Source: an uncultured Chitinophaga sp.
Lineage (GTDB): Bacteria > Bacteroidota > Bacteroidia > Chitinophagales > Chitinophagaceae
Direction of reading: 5' to 3'
Length of the DNA stretch: 64,000 nt
NCBI RefSeq assembly: GCF_946479755.1
Contig: NZ_CAMLHC010000009.1
Coordinates: forward strand, 186,001 to 250,000
This document shows, piece after piece, positions 1 to 8,800 of the stretch. Under the pieces are notes generated by a model. It worked only from the letters and a program-made list of their open reading frames with translations, was not told where the DNA came from and made no database searches. The stretch's first letter is position 1, and every line of letters begins with the position of its first letter. The translations under genes and the position numbers were made by a program.

Positions 1-511
1 AGTTGATGCCACGCAGGATAATCTGTGCCTGCTGGCCGGGCTGACCGGAAACAGAAGATATCTGTGCCCCGGCGATTTTACCTACCAGCGCCTGGTCGAT
101 AGAGGCGGCCGGAACTTTAGGCAGATCTTTGGCGGACAAGGATTCTACAGCGATGGCGACTTTCCTTCTGTCAGTAGCTGCACCCACACCAGTTACAACT
201 ATTTCCTGCAGGCCTTTGGTGTCTACATGCATTGAAATATCCACGCGGGTTTTACCACTGGTAGATACTGTTTGGTTAAGATAACCAACATAGGAAAATA
301 CCAGCGAAGCGTTGTCTCCTACCGGTATTTTGTAACCTCCGTCAGGACCTGTCATGGTGCCTGTTCGGGTGCCGCTGATGCTGACAGTCACACCTGGTAT
401 AGGTGAGCCGTCTTTGGCATCTGTGACTTTTCCGGAGATTGTTCGTGTCTGAGCATAAGCATGCACAATACTGCTGGCCACGAACAGCCATAAGAGTAGC
501 AAATTTTTCAT
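1..511 (-). CDS. SusC/RagA-type TonB-linked outer membrane protein, N-terminal part
   Basis: The reading frame is open from the ATG at 511-509 to the left edge, giving the first 170 residues of a protein that continues outside the window. A signal peptide (MKNLLLLWLFVASSIVHAYA) is followed by a CarboxypepD_reg-like beta-sandwich (about residues 22-105, with TRTISGKVTDAKDGSPIPGV) and the start of the plug domain (IVVTGVGAA, later LVGKIAGAQI and LRGIN). That order is typical of SusC receptors, which import glycans or other large nutrients with a SusD lipoprotein. The partner SusD would lie to the left. The substrate cannot be read from this portion. Confidence 0.93.
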   Translation of the reverse strand, partial: MKNLLLLWLFVASSIVHAYAQTRTISGKVTDAKDGSPIPGVTVSISGTRTGTMTGPDGGYKIPVGDNASLVFSYVGYLNQTVSTSGKTRVDISMHVDTKGLQEIVVTGVGAATDRRKVAIAVESLSAKDLPKVPAASIDQALVGKIAGAQISSVSGQPGQQAQIILRGIN

Positions 512-951
512 GAGCAATTTAGATTTGATTTTCTGAGATAACATATAAAGACAGGAATTCCCCGACCACCTACAGCATATGGCTCCGAGATCAGTGAGAA
601 ATAAAGGCAGATTGTCCTTGATTACTGTGGGTCACTCACGAGTATATATGTAAATGGCAATAACAAAACCGCAGGCCTGGCAAGGCCTGAAAATGACAGT
701 ATAGAATTAAAAAATGTTTTTAATTACAAGCAAAAACAAGTGTTTCTACGATGCTGTGACTAACGCTTTGATCATAGGTTGACTTAGATTTTATCGGTTG
801 AAAAAGTTCTCTATCCCGTCACGGGCAACAGCACAATTTTTAGATTTATGATTTACTTCGCTGATAATAGGTTGTTTAGCTTCCAAACAATTCAGCAAAC
901 ATTATGGGCAATAAGGATTATACAGATTTTGGTTATCTAGTTGAATGTCTC

Positions 952-979
952 CAAATATAGATAAAACCCTGCTATTCAA
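952..979 (-). promoter_or_regulatory. Possible promoter for the leftward SusC gene
   Basis: On the minus strand TATATTTG (959-952) matches the Bacteroidota -7 consensus TAnnTTTG, and a TTG lies 17 bases upstream (979-977). It would give a leader of about 440 bases for the SusC gene starting at 511. The match may be chance in AT-rich DNA. Confidence 0.3.
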
Positions 980-1343
980 CATAACACATTGGTGTTATAG
1001 AGAAGTTTACGAAGAGATTTATTGCTGCAGGCATTTAGCATCAGGCGAAAATTCGGTCAATCACTGCAAATATTGAAACACTTGCCGCGGATATCAACCG
1101 GCAGTAAAGGACGTATTAGGATACCCTACTTTTACTTCAGTTTACAGGATGGCGCTTTTAAAAGCAAAATTTAAAAACTGTCTGCTATCTGCTGTTTGTT
1201 GTTTGCTGCCATTGATGTTAAGGATCGTTCAAAGTCAACGGCAGCAAACACTCCCCAAAATTTTTCCGGTGAAGCGAATAAACAATACTGCGGCGTTAAG
1301 CCAAAGTTCACAATCATAAACGACTAGTAACGTTAACCCAAGC

Positions 1344-1379
1344 AAAAAACGCCCATTCAGTTCTCTGATGGGCTTTTTT
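1344..1379 (+). terminator. Terminator-like hairpin, no gene before it
   Basis: GCCCAT and CAG pair with CTG and ATGGGC around a short loop, with an A-run before and a T-run after, so it could work in both directions. No intact plus-strand gene precedes it. It resembles in style the GCCC-stem terminators beside the two tRNA-Arg genes. Confidence 0.45.
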
Positions 1380-1405
1380 CTTATCTTTTATTTAAACGGT
1401 TTCAA

Positions 1406-2074
1406 ATGAAAAAGAAAATTTCAACAGGCGATATTTTTTACTGGAAGCAGGAAGGCCATCCCCGCTACATTTTCGGCAGGGTACTGTTTGATGTGGACCG
1501 GCAACTGAAAGATGTAGTCGTTGATAGTGAAAGTTATTTTACCAGTTATACCGGTTGCCAGCTGGTTGAGATATACAGCGGAATATATACTTCCACACTC
1601 CCTCCCGGCAGCCCGGAGATATTGATCCCGCGGGTGTTTGTTTTCCGTATGGACCTGAAAAGCCATCAAATTGAATGCGGAAAAGCCGGATATAAGGAAG
1701 TAGATATTACCAAAGTAGAGTTTCCGGAAGTCGTAGGGAATGCTTACAATGAAGTAAGACTGATGAGAGGAGAGTTGTATTTCCGTACCGGTATAAAAGA
1801 CGCTGTGGAATATCCGGGAGTATTGCCGGGGGCAGAGTTTCCGATGGTGGTGCTGGACGCAGCGCTGGCGCTGCAGGGACGGGAAGATTTGATAACCGGG
1901 GAATATTATTCGGAAAGCCTGACAGACCTGGACCTGTATTATCATCCGGATATCCGGCAGCAGATTTACCATGATCTGAAGATCAGTCCCGATGTCAGTT
2001 ATTATGAACTGGCGAAAGAAATGGGGCGTGATCTGGGGCGGTTATATGGAAATAGTTCCGGCGCGCAGGTATGA
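1406..2074 (+). CDS. Imm26-like immunity family protein
   Basis: This 222-residue cytoplasmic protein has no signal peptide or membrane segment. Its N-terminus (GDIFYWKQEGHPRYIFGRVL) resembles the start of the Imm26 family, which pairs a GD-[IV]-F strand with a [FY]-GRV strand. Imm26 proteins are predicted immunity factors for polymorphic toxins. No toxin gene is adjacent: the next gene 46 bases downstream encodes a beta-helix protein. The C-terminal third (about 150-222) is not recognised. The family call rests on the N-terminal pattern only, so a generic hypothetical protein remains possible. Confidence 0.5.
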   Translation: MKKKISTGDIFYWKQEGHPRYIFGRVLFDVDRQLKDVVVDSESYFTSYTGCQLVEIYSGIYTSTLPPGSPEILIPRVFVFRMDLKSHQIECGKAGYKEVDITKVEFPEVVGNAYNEVRLMRGELYFRTGIKDAVEYPGVLPGAEFPMVVLDAALALQGREDLITGEYYSESLTDLDLYYHPDIRQQIYHDLKISPDVSYYELAKEMGRDLGRLYGNSSGAQV

Positions 2075-2120
2075 TGCGTAGTGGTCTGTTATCTTAGTTG
2101 GGTAACCAAATTGATGTAGT

Positions 2121-4205
2121 ATGACGACAGAGACAATCAATATTTTAAAGACTACCGCCGGTACCCAGCAAAATGAGCATTCCCTTGTACTCGGTTATTA
2201 TGCCGTAGGTGATGGTGGCGGAGGTGACTTCTATTGGGATAACACTTCCGATCAGGGAAACAACGATGGCACCATTATTTCGGTTGCAGGCCAGGGGAGA
2301 TGGAAACGACTCGTAACAGGCGGCAGCATTAATGTGAAATGGTTTGGCGCCAAAGGCGATGGAGTATACAACGATACGGATGCCATTGCCAAGGCAGCAA
2401 AAATTATTGAAGATAATGATGGAGGGACGTTGATCTTCCCCGGAGGCACTTACCTGGTAGGAGGGCAGCTTTCCGGCCAGCCGGGCATATACCTGGCACC
2501 GAAACCTATTGTTTCAATTGCCAACTGTAAGGGTAATGTGACCATTACTGCTGAGGGTTGTAAAATTAAGTTTGTATCGGGTTTGAAGTTCGGCACCTTC
2601 GATCCTGCAACAGGAGCACCGTATTTCCCGCCGCTGCCTTTTCATATATCATCTTACAGGGCGGATATTGGCTCTTTTATTGACCTGGAGAATAATAGTA
2701 GCGTTTCGGTATCTGGTTTCACTATTGATGGAAATATCCAGCAACAGATTATTGGCGGCGCATGGGGAGATGCTGGCTATCAGTGCAGGCATATTGGTGT
2801 GCGTTGCCTGGGAAATGTTTCGGTGGAAATATCCGATGTGGTAGCAGAAAACTTCGGCCTTGACGGGATATACCTGGCACAAAATACGGGTTTTTCTGAG
2901 ACCAGTAATCACACCAGCAGCATCCTGGACGATGTCACTTGTCAGTACGCAGGGCGTAACGGATTATCCATTGTGGGCGGTACCCATATAACAGTGAGAA
3001 GCAGTAAGTTTAATCACACAGGAAATGGTATTATACCGGCATCTGCTCCGGGAGCCGGCGTGGATATTGAGCCGGAAGAGCAGTATGTAGGAGAAGTGGT
3101 ATTCAATAATTGTGAGTTTATCAATAACCAACGCGTAGGGCTACTCGCATTGGCACATGCTGCAAATATTAAGGTCGAAAATTGTTTGTTTTGGGCCATC
3201 AATGGTTTGGCTGCGGAGTGCCACAGTGACAGGCTACATTTCGCTGATTGTACCATTTACGGAAGCGTATCCCTTTCGCCATATACGGAAATAAAAGAGG
3301 TGAGTAAATTTTTGAAGTTTACCAGGTGTCATTTTGAAGACAGAAAACACCCGGTATATGGTGGGAATCAGTCAGGCAAGCCTATGCTGACAAACAATGG
3401 ATGTGTAATTGACGCCTGTACGTTCAAATATACCAATAGCAATATGATTGCAAATAACACCACGATGGCTATCAACGTGAATCTGAGCTATATTACCGAT
3501 TCTTTTCTGATATTTTCGGATAACAACAGGCCTGACGGATCTGTCATCTTGCAGCTGTTCAAAACCAGGTTCTCCCGCTTTACGATTATCAATGATATGC
3601 CTGCGCAGCCAGCCACCGGTTACTATGTCGGTGATAACGGGAATAATACCTTGCAGGATTACTGCGACGGAGACTCAGCGATTATCTCTACAACAGGCAG
3701 CAACAACATATTCTGGCAATCTGTTTCCGGAAAGAAAACATCTCTGTATAAAAGCGGGAACCTGTCACTGAGTGAAAAATCTGTGACCCTGAGCGCAAAT
3801 TATACCTGTACCGATATGGGCCATGAAAAAGTGTTCATAGATGCAAGCGGGGCGCCCAAAACGGTTACGCTGCCGGCCGCAAAGGTGTTCAACACCGGTT
3901 ATTGCAAGACTATCAAGAAGATTGATAGCACCGGCAACCCTGTTACAATTAATTGTTTCAGCGGAGATATTATCCCGGAACTGGCGACGTCCACAGTGTC
4001 ATTACTGGGCTCAGGAGATTTAATTACGTTGCAGGTAGTCTCAAACGGAGCCTGGAGGATTGTAGGTAGCATGATTAAAGCCGGGACGTCACCCGATTCA
4101 GCACCATCAGCCGGGACTAGTTATTCCCAAACGCAGGTACAAAGTATCCTGAACGAACTGAGAGATCTGAAACTTAAACTGCGTACAGCCAGGGTATTGT
4201 CCTGA
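2121..4205 (+). CDS. Pectate-lyase-superfamily / tailspike-like beta-helix protein
   Basis: This 694-residue protein contains the Pectate_lyase_3 signature INVKWFGAKGDG followed by NDTDAI (about residues 70-90), found in GH28-related proteins and phage tailspikes. A long right-handed beta-helix follows (about 90-480), rich in N, G and short hydrophobic strands. The C-terminal part (about 555-665) resembles tail-fibre domains, and the protein ends in a short coiled-coil-like helix (SILNELRDLKLKLR). There is no signal peptide, which fits a particle-bound or phage-derived protein better than a Sec-secreted lyase. No capsid, tail or lysis gene is nearby. It ends 23 bases before GGGGTA repeats and a tRNA-Arg, so it may be cargo or a remnant of an integrated element. 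Confidence 0.7.
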   Translation: MTTETINILKTTAGTQQNEHSLVLGYYAVGDGGGGDFYWDNTSDQGNNDGTIISVAGQGRWKRLVTGGSINVKWFGAKGDGVYNDTDAIAKAAKIIEDNDGGTLIFPGGTYLVGGQLSGQPGIYLAPKPIVSIANCKGNVTITAEGCKIKFVSGLKFGTFDPATGAPYFPPLPFHISSYRADIGSFIDLENNSSVSVSGFTIDGNIQQQIIGGAWGDAGYQCRHIGVRCLGNVSVEISDVVAENFGLDGIYLAQNTGFSETSNHTSSILDDVTCQYAGRNGLSIVGGTHITVRSSKFNHTGNGIIPASAPGAGVDIEPEEQYVGEVVFNNCEFINNQRVGLLALAHAANIKVENCLFWAINGLAAECHSDRLHFADCTIYGSVSLSPYTEIKEVSKFLKFTRCHFEDRKHPVYGGNQSGKPMLTNNGCVIDACTFKYTNSNMIANNTTMAINVNLSYITDSFLIFSDNNRPDGSVILQLFKTRFSRFTIINDMPAQPATGYYVGDNGNNTLQDYCDGDSAIISTTGSNNIFWQSVSGKKTSLYKSGNLSLSEKSVTLSANYTCTDMGHEKVFIDASGAPKTVTLPAAKVFNTGYCKTIKKIDSTGNPVTINCFSGDIIPELATSTVSLLGSGDLITLQVVSNGAWRIVGSMIKAGTSPDSAPSAGTSYSQTQVQSILNELRDLKLKLRTARVLS

Positions 4206-4227
4206 GAATCTACCGGGTGCGGTATTT

Positions 4228-4270
4228 TTGGGGTAAGGTTTTGGGGTACACTCTGGGGTACACTGGGGTA
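4228..4270. repeat. Cluster of four GGGGTA words, possible integrase arm sites
   Basis: GGGGTA occurs at 4230, 4243, 4255 and 4265. The first part, TTGGGGTAAGGTTTTGGGG (4228-4246), reappears with one mismatch at 46164-46182 near the left end of the Fic insertion. Both copies are close to a tRNA-Arg. Short spaced repeats beside a tRNA often are arm-type binding sites of tyrosine recombinases; that role is inference here. Confidence 0.45.
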
Positions 4271-4336
4271 CATTTTTACTTAATTCCCCTTTACTCCCCT
4301 TCACCGCTCTTTCCTCCGAAACCCACGCCCCTAAAT

Positions 4337-4373
4337 GAAAAACGCCCAAACCTAGTAAAGCTAAGTTTGGGCG
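4337..4373 (-). terminator. Terminator of tRNA-Arg(CCG)
   Basis: A 13-bp GC/AT stem (CGCCCAAACCTAG with CTAAGTTTGGGCG, one mismatch) is followed on the minus strand by a T-run, 12 bases past the tRNA. Nearly the same hairpin follows tRNA-Arg(CCT) at 47491-47526. Confidence 0.8.
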
Positions 4374-4384
4374 AATTAATGTTT

Positions 4385-4459
4385 TGGTAGCCTCGTCAAG
4401 AATCGAACTTGAATCTGGAGCTTCGGAAACTCTTATACTATCCATTGTACTACGAGGCC
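4385..4459 (-). tRNA. tRNA-Arg (anticodon CCG)
   Basis: On the minus strand the acceptor arms GGCCTCG and CGAGGCT pair, followed by A and an encoded CCA. The T arm contains GTTCGATTC. The anticodon arm GAGT-TTCCGAA-GCTC places CCG at positions 34-36, reading CGG codons. It shares its terminator type and upstream module with the second tRNA-Arg at 47541. Confidence 0.93.
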
Positions 4460-4507
4460 AAAAGGGAACGCGAAGTTACATTTTCTCCGGAATAATCCCA
4501 AATTACG

Positions 4508-5074
4508 TTAAAGATTGATATTACTTTTAAAAATTTTTACCGCGATGGCCAGCAGGATTACCCCGAAAAACTTACGCAACACCATCAGCCCGGCCTTTCC
4601 CAGCAAGCGTTCTATGTAATTAAGGCTCTTTAAAACCAGGAAAACGATCAGCAGGTTCAGCACGATGCCGGCCAGGATATTATACTCCCCGAAGTTGGCT
4701 TTGAGCGACATAATGGTGGTTAGCGTGCCGGAACCGGCGATCATCGGGAATGCGATAGGGACGATACTGCCGGACTTAACGTCCTGGCCGCTCTTGAAAA
4801 GTTCAAGTCCCAGGATCATTTCCAGGCCGATGACGAAGATGACTATAGAGCCGGCTACCGCAAACGAATGTACGTCTACGCTGAACAGCCGGAGGAACTG
4901 CTCGCCTACCAGCAGGAACAGTACCATCAGGAAACCGGAAGCAAGGGTGGCCTTACCGGCGTCGATATGCCCCAGCTTCTCCTTCAGAGACACCAGCACA
5001 GGAATAGAACCAACAATATCTATAACGGCAAACAGCGTGAACGCAATGGCTAGAATTTGGTCGATACTGAACAT
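4508..5074 (-). CDS. MarC family integral membrane protein
   Basis: This 188-residue protein has about six hydrophobic segments and the MarC/YchE pattern: AIAFTLFAVIDIVGSIPV at the start, GLEMILG near the middle, and the PIAFPMIAGSGTLTTIMSL block at about 107-125. MarC proteins sit in the inner membrane; their substrate is unsettled, and the old link to multiple antibiotic resistance was withdrawn. It is transcribed divergently from the XRE-cupin regulator, with 64 bases between the starts, so shared control is plausible. Confidence 0.9.
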   Translation of the reverse strand: MFSIDQILAIAFTLFAVIDIVGSIPVLVSLKEKLGHIDAGKATLASGFLMVLFLLVGEQFLRLFSVDVHSFAVAGSIVIFVIGLEMILGLELFKSGQDVKSGSIVPIAFPMIAGSGTLTTIMSLKANFGEYNILAGIVLNLLIVFLVLKSLNYIERLLGKAGLMVLRKFFGVILLAIAVKIFKSNINL

Positions 5075-5113
5075 GCGGCAAATATATAACGTAATGCATT
5101 AGCTTTCTCTCCC

Positions 5114-5121
5114 TATATTTG
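5114..5121 (+). promoter_or_regulatory. -7 element of the XRE-cupin gene
   Basis: TATATTTG matches the Bacteroidota -7 consensus TAnnTTTG and lies 17 bases before the ATG at 5139. I see no clear -33 TTG at the usual distance. Confidence 0.5.
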
Positions 5122-5138
5122 TCCCAAGACCGACCTAT

Positions 5139-5723
5139 ATGACCGAGGATATTATCATTCAGATCAGTAACAGGATCAAAGAAAAACGGAAAGCCAAAGG
5201 CATTACCATACAGGAACTGGCTGATAAAGCAGAAGTCAGCAAAGGCCTGATCTCTCAGATCGAGAACAACCGCACCGTGCCCTCCCTGCTGGTGCTCATC
5301 AATATCATCCGCGCGCTGAACCTCGACCTGAACGAATTCTTCAATGAAATAGACCAGCAGTCCCAACAGGCTAAAGTCATCATCAAACAAAAATCCTCCT
5401 ACCAGGAGTTCGAAAAGGAGCCTGCCAAAGGGTTTCAGTATAAAAGGATCCTCACCAAAAACGTCAAACACTTCCCGGTGGATATCGTCATGCTGGAACT
5501 GAAAAAAGGCGCCCGCCGTTCCCAGATCGTTAAAACCGACGCCTATGAATATAAATACATCATCAAAGGCAAAGTGGAATACCTGATCGATAACGAAAAA
5601 TATATCCTCGAAGAAGGCGACTCCCTCTTCTTCGACGGCCGCCTGGGCCACAAACCCGCCAATATCGGCGATGACACCGCACAGATCCTCGTCGTTTATT
5701 TCTTCCTCGAATCAGAGAAATAG
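5139..5723 (+). CDS. XRE-family regulator with C-terminal cupin domain
   Basis: This 194-residue protein starts with an XRE-type helix-turn-helix (about residues 8-63: IKEKRKAKGITIQELADKA, then SKGLISQIENNRTVPSL). A small cupin sensor domain follows at about 105-190 (DAYEYKYIIKGKVEYLID, then EGDSLFFDGRLGHKPAN). Such two-domain regulators control small catabolic or stress operons, the cupin binding a small ligand. It lies between divergent marC and the downstream SusCD pair, either of which could be a target. It ends 125 bases before susC and immediately upstream of the CTTAAC repeats. Confidence 0.88.
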   Translation: MTEDIIIQISNRIKEKRKAKGITIQELADKAEVSKGLISQIENNRTVPSLLVLINIIRALNLDLNEFFNEIDQQSQQAKVIIKQKSSYQEFEKEPAKGFQYKRILTKNVKHFPVDIVMLELKKGARRSQIVKTDAYEYKYIIKGKVEYLIDNEKYILEEGDSLFFDGRLGHKPANIGDDTAQILVVYFFLESEK

Positions 5724-5749
5724 TAAACTTTTTTGACCTATTATATACA

Positions 5750-5781
5750 AATACTTAACGTTAAATTTAGTATACCTTAAC
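5750..5781 (+). promoter_or_regulatory. Direct repeat CTTAAC, 22-bp period, before SusC gene
   Basis: CTTAAC occurs at 5754-5759 and 5776-5781. The full arrangement is AATACTTAAC, nine bases, AGTAT, two bases, CTTAAC. The identical arrangement with the same spacing lies before the DUF5690 gene (10762-10792). Two half-sites two helical turns apart suggest an operator or activator site shared by both transcription units. Confidence 0.55.
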
Positions 5782-5848
5782 ATTTCCATCATATTCGAAC
5801 CTAACCTTTGCATGGTAATCAACATTACCCCCCTTAATCTAAATTGCC

Positions 5849-8800
5849 ATGCAAGCAAACCTACGACAGGCACTTACGCAGCTATGTGCCCTGCTACTGC
5901 TGTTGCTGAACGTATCTACAGCAACAGCACAACAAGCCGTCACCGGAAAAGTCCTTTCGGCCGGTGATCACCAGCCAGTCATCGGCGCTACAGTGAAGGT
6001 AACCGGTGCCAACAGAGGCACCGCCACCGATGCCAACGGTAACTTCAGTATCTCCGCCAGCGGTACAGATATCCTCGAAGTAAGCTCTATCGGCTTCCTG
6101 ACCGGCAAATTCCCGGTCAACAACCACAACTTCCTGTCCATCGTGCTGCAGACAGACAAAAAAGCACTGGAAGAAGTAGTGGTAACGGCACTGGGCATAC
6201 GTAAAGAAGTGAAACGGGTAGGCTACGCCGTACAGGAAGTAAAAGGCGCCGATCTCGTGAAAGCCAGGGAACCCAATCCTATCAACGGCCTGGTAGGTAA
6301 AGTGGCCGGCCTCACCGTAGGCGCCTCTGCTGAACTGCTCGCCGCTCCCCTGGTACAGCTCCGCGGGAATAACATCAACCTCTACGTGGTAGACGGAGTA
6401 CCCATTAACTCCGATACCTGGAACATCTCTCCGGATGATATCGAAAGTTATACCGTCCTGAAAGGCGCCACTGCATCCGCCCTCTACGGCTCCCGCGGCC
6501 TCAACGGCGCTATCATGATCACCACCAAAAAAGGCTCCAGGGACAAAAGAGGCTACGCCATCGAGTTCAACTCCAGCACCATGTTTGAAAGAGGCTTCAA
6601 CGCTATTCCCAAAGTGCAGGACCTCTACGGCCCCGGCGATCACGGTAAATACGCCTTCGTAGACGGTAAAGGCGCCGGCGTAAACGATGCCGACTACGAC
6701 GTATGGGGACCGAAATTCGAAGGCCAGCTCATTCCACAATACGACAGTCCTATTGATCCCGCTACCGGCAAACGTACCGGCACCCCCTGGACAGCCCGCG
6801 GCAAAAACAACCTGCAACGGTTCCTCCGCACCGGCATGCTCAGCACCAACAACCTCGCCGTGTCGGCCCATACAGAGAAAGCCGACCTGCGCTTCTCCCT
6901 GTCTAATTCCTACCAGAAAGGCATCGTTCCCAATACCTCACTGGATATCGTCAATTTCAATATCTCCGCAGGCTATAGCTTCTCTCCCAAACTCCGGCTG
7001 GAAGGTTATCTGAACTACAACCGCCAGGCCAGCGACAATTTCCCCGATGTGACGTACGGCCCCAACAGCCTTATCTATAACACCGTTATCTGGGCAGGCG
7101 CCGACTGGAGCATGGACGATATGCGCAACTACTGGCAGCCGGGAAAAGAAGGCATCCAGTCCATCTACGCGGAATACCAGCGTTATCACAACCCCTGGTT
7201 CATGGCCTACGAATGGCTGCGCGGGCATCATAAAACGGACCTGAACGGCTACGCTAAACTGACGTACAAACTGTCTGATAAACTGGAGCTGATGGCCCGT
7301 ACCCAAGTCACCAGCTATGACCTCATCCGCACGGAGAAAATGCCCTATTCCGCCCACCCCTACGGCCGTGAGGAAGGTAAAGGCGACTACCGCGAAGACA
7401 AACGCTCCCTGTACGAAAACAATACCGACGTGCTGCTGTCCTATGCCAACGTGTTTCCCCACAAAATCGGTATCCGGGCTTCCGTAGGCGGTAACGCCCG
7501 TTCGTATAAATATAATTCCAGCTTCGTTTCCACCAACTACCTCAACGCACCGGGATGGTATGGCTTCGGAAACTCCCGCGATCCATTGTTTGCTACCAGT
7601 TACAGCGCACCCATGCTGGTGCTCAGCGCCTACGGTTATATAGACATCGACCTGGGCAAATACGCTACCGTGTCCCTGACAGACAGGCTGGATAAAGCCT
7701 CCAACCTGCCCGTGACGCACAACACCTATTCCTATCCTTCCGTATCACTCAGCACCGTAGTATCTGACTATGTGCACCTGCCGGAAGTGATCTCCTTCCT
7801 CAAATTCCGCGGCTCCTATGCCAACGTGAAAGGCGGTTTTACAGTGCCTACCATCGGCGCCACCCCGGAAGCCAACTACCCGCTGGGTTATGGTACCGAA
7901 TACCAGTCTTCGTACGACGGTCCCCGTTACAACATGCCGGTGTATAGCGTATCGCCGGTGTATGGTAACCAGGCCGCGGCATATTATGCCCGCGTGATCG
8001 CCAACCCCAACCTGCAGCCGTTCACCAGTAAGGTAACGGAAGTGGGCATGGACATCCGTTTCCTAAAAAACCGTATAGGCGTTGACGCTACTTATTTCTC
8101 CAACCTCAACGGGCCGCGCATCTATACCCTGCTGCTGGCACCCAGCACCGGCGACTCCGCCTACCTGGTAAACGGCGTGAACACCCGTAAAACCGGTTAT
8201 GAAGTATCCGTAAACGCTACGCCTGTTAAGGACCCCCGCGGCCTTACCTGGACGGTGACTGCCAACTGGGCCACCTTCCAGGAGAAATACGTGAATATCT
8301 ACGGAGACCAGACAAAACTGAACGCCTATATCGGCATCGGCGACCGGGTGGATAAATTCTTCGGAACCAAATTCGTAAGAACGCCGGACGGACAGATCAT
8401 CAACGGTCCCGATGGCCGCCCCATCGTGAACCCGACGCAACAATACCTCGGTAACGCCAGCGCCGACTGGGTATGGGGTATCAATAACAGCTTCCAGTAC
8501 AAAGGCTTCAACCTGAGCTTCCAGTTCGATGGCCGCGTAGGAGGCCAGATGATCGATTATATCCAGCAGCAGACTTTCCGCGGCGGCCGTAATATCCTTA
8601 CTACGGAAGGCGCCATGGGAGATGCCCGTTACCAGGATTATAAAGGCGTGAAATCATGGCAGGGAGAAGGAGTGGTGATCACCAACAATGTGCCCATCCA
8701 GTATGATAATAACGGTAATGTAACCAACGCAGATAAACTGCAGTTTGCACCTAACACTACCAAAACTTTCCTGCAGGACTATATCAGCGTATACTATAAA

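Larger units (their letters stand above)
512..1405. other. Gene-poor intergenic gap
   Basis: There is no convincing gene in this 894-base, AT-rich stretch. It holds small inverted repeats: CAGGCCT/AGGCCTG at 672-689 and ATAACAC/GTGTTAT at 981-998. A possible minus-strand promoter lies at 952-979 and a terminator-like hairpin at 1344-1379. Part of 1149-1319 reads like a protein end in two different frames, so a decayed gene is possible but not shown. The rest shows nothing I recognise. Confidence 0.5.

Noticed and set aside
1149..1319. A 56-codon open frame starting MALLKAKFKNCLL
   Set aside because: It is short, and its protein-like composition switches frame near 1211. There is no promoter or homology evidence, so it is only mentioned as a possible remnant.
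1406..4205. A prophage
   Set aside because: Only a tailspike-like gene is present; there is no integrase, capsid, portal, terminase or lysis gene.
4107..4445. 112-codon minus-strand frame
   Set aside because: It runs through the tRNA-Arg and the end of the tailspike-like gene, so it is not a gene.
5894..6871. 325-codon frame on the minus strand
   Set aside because: It is antisense to the SusC gene with no recognisable domain; a shadow of a GC-rich coding frame.
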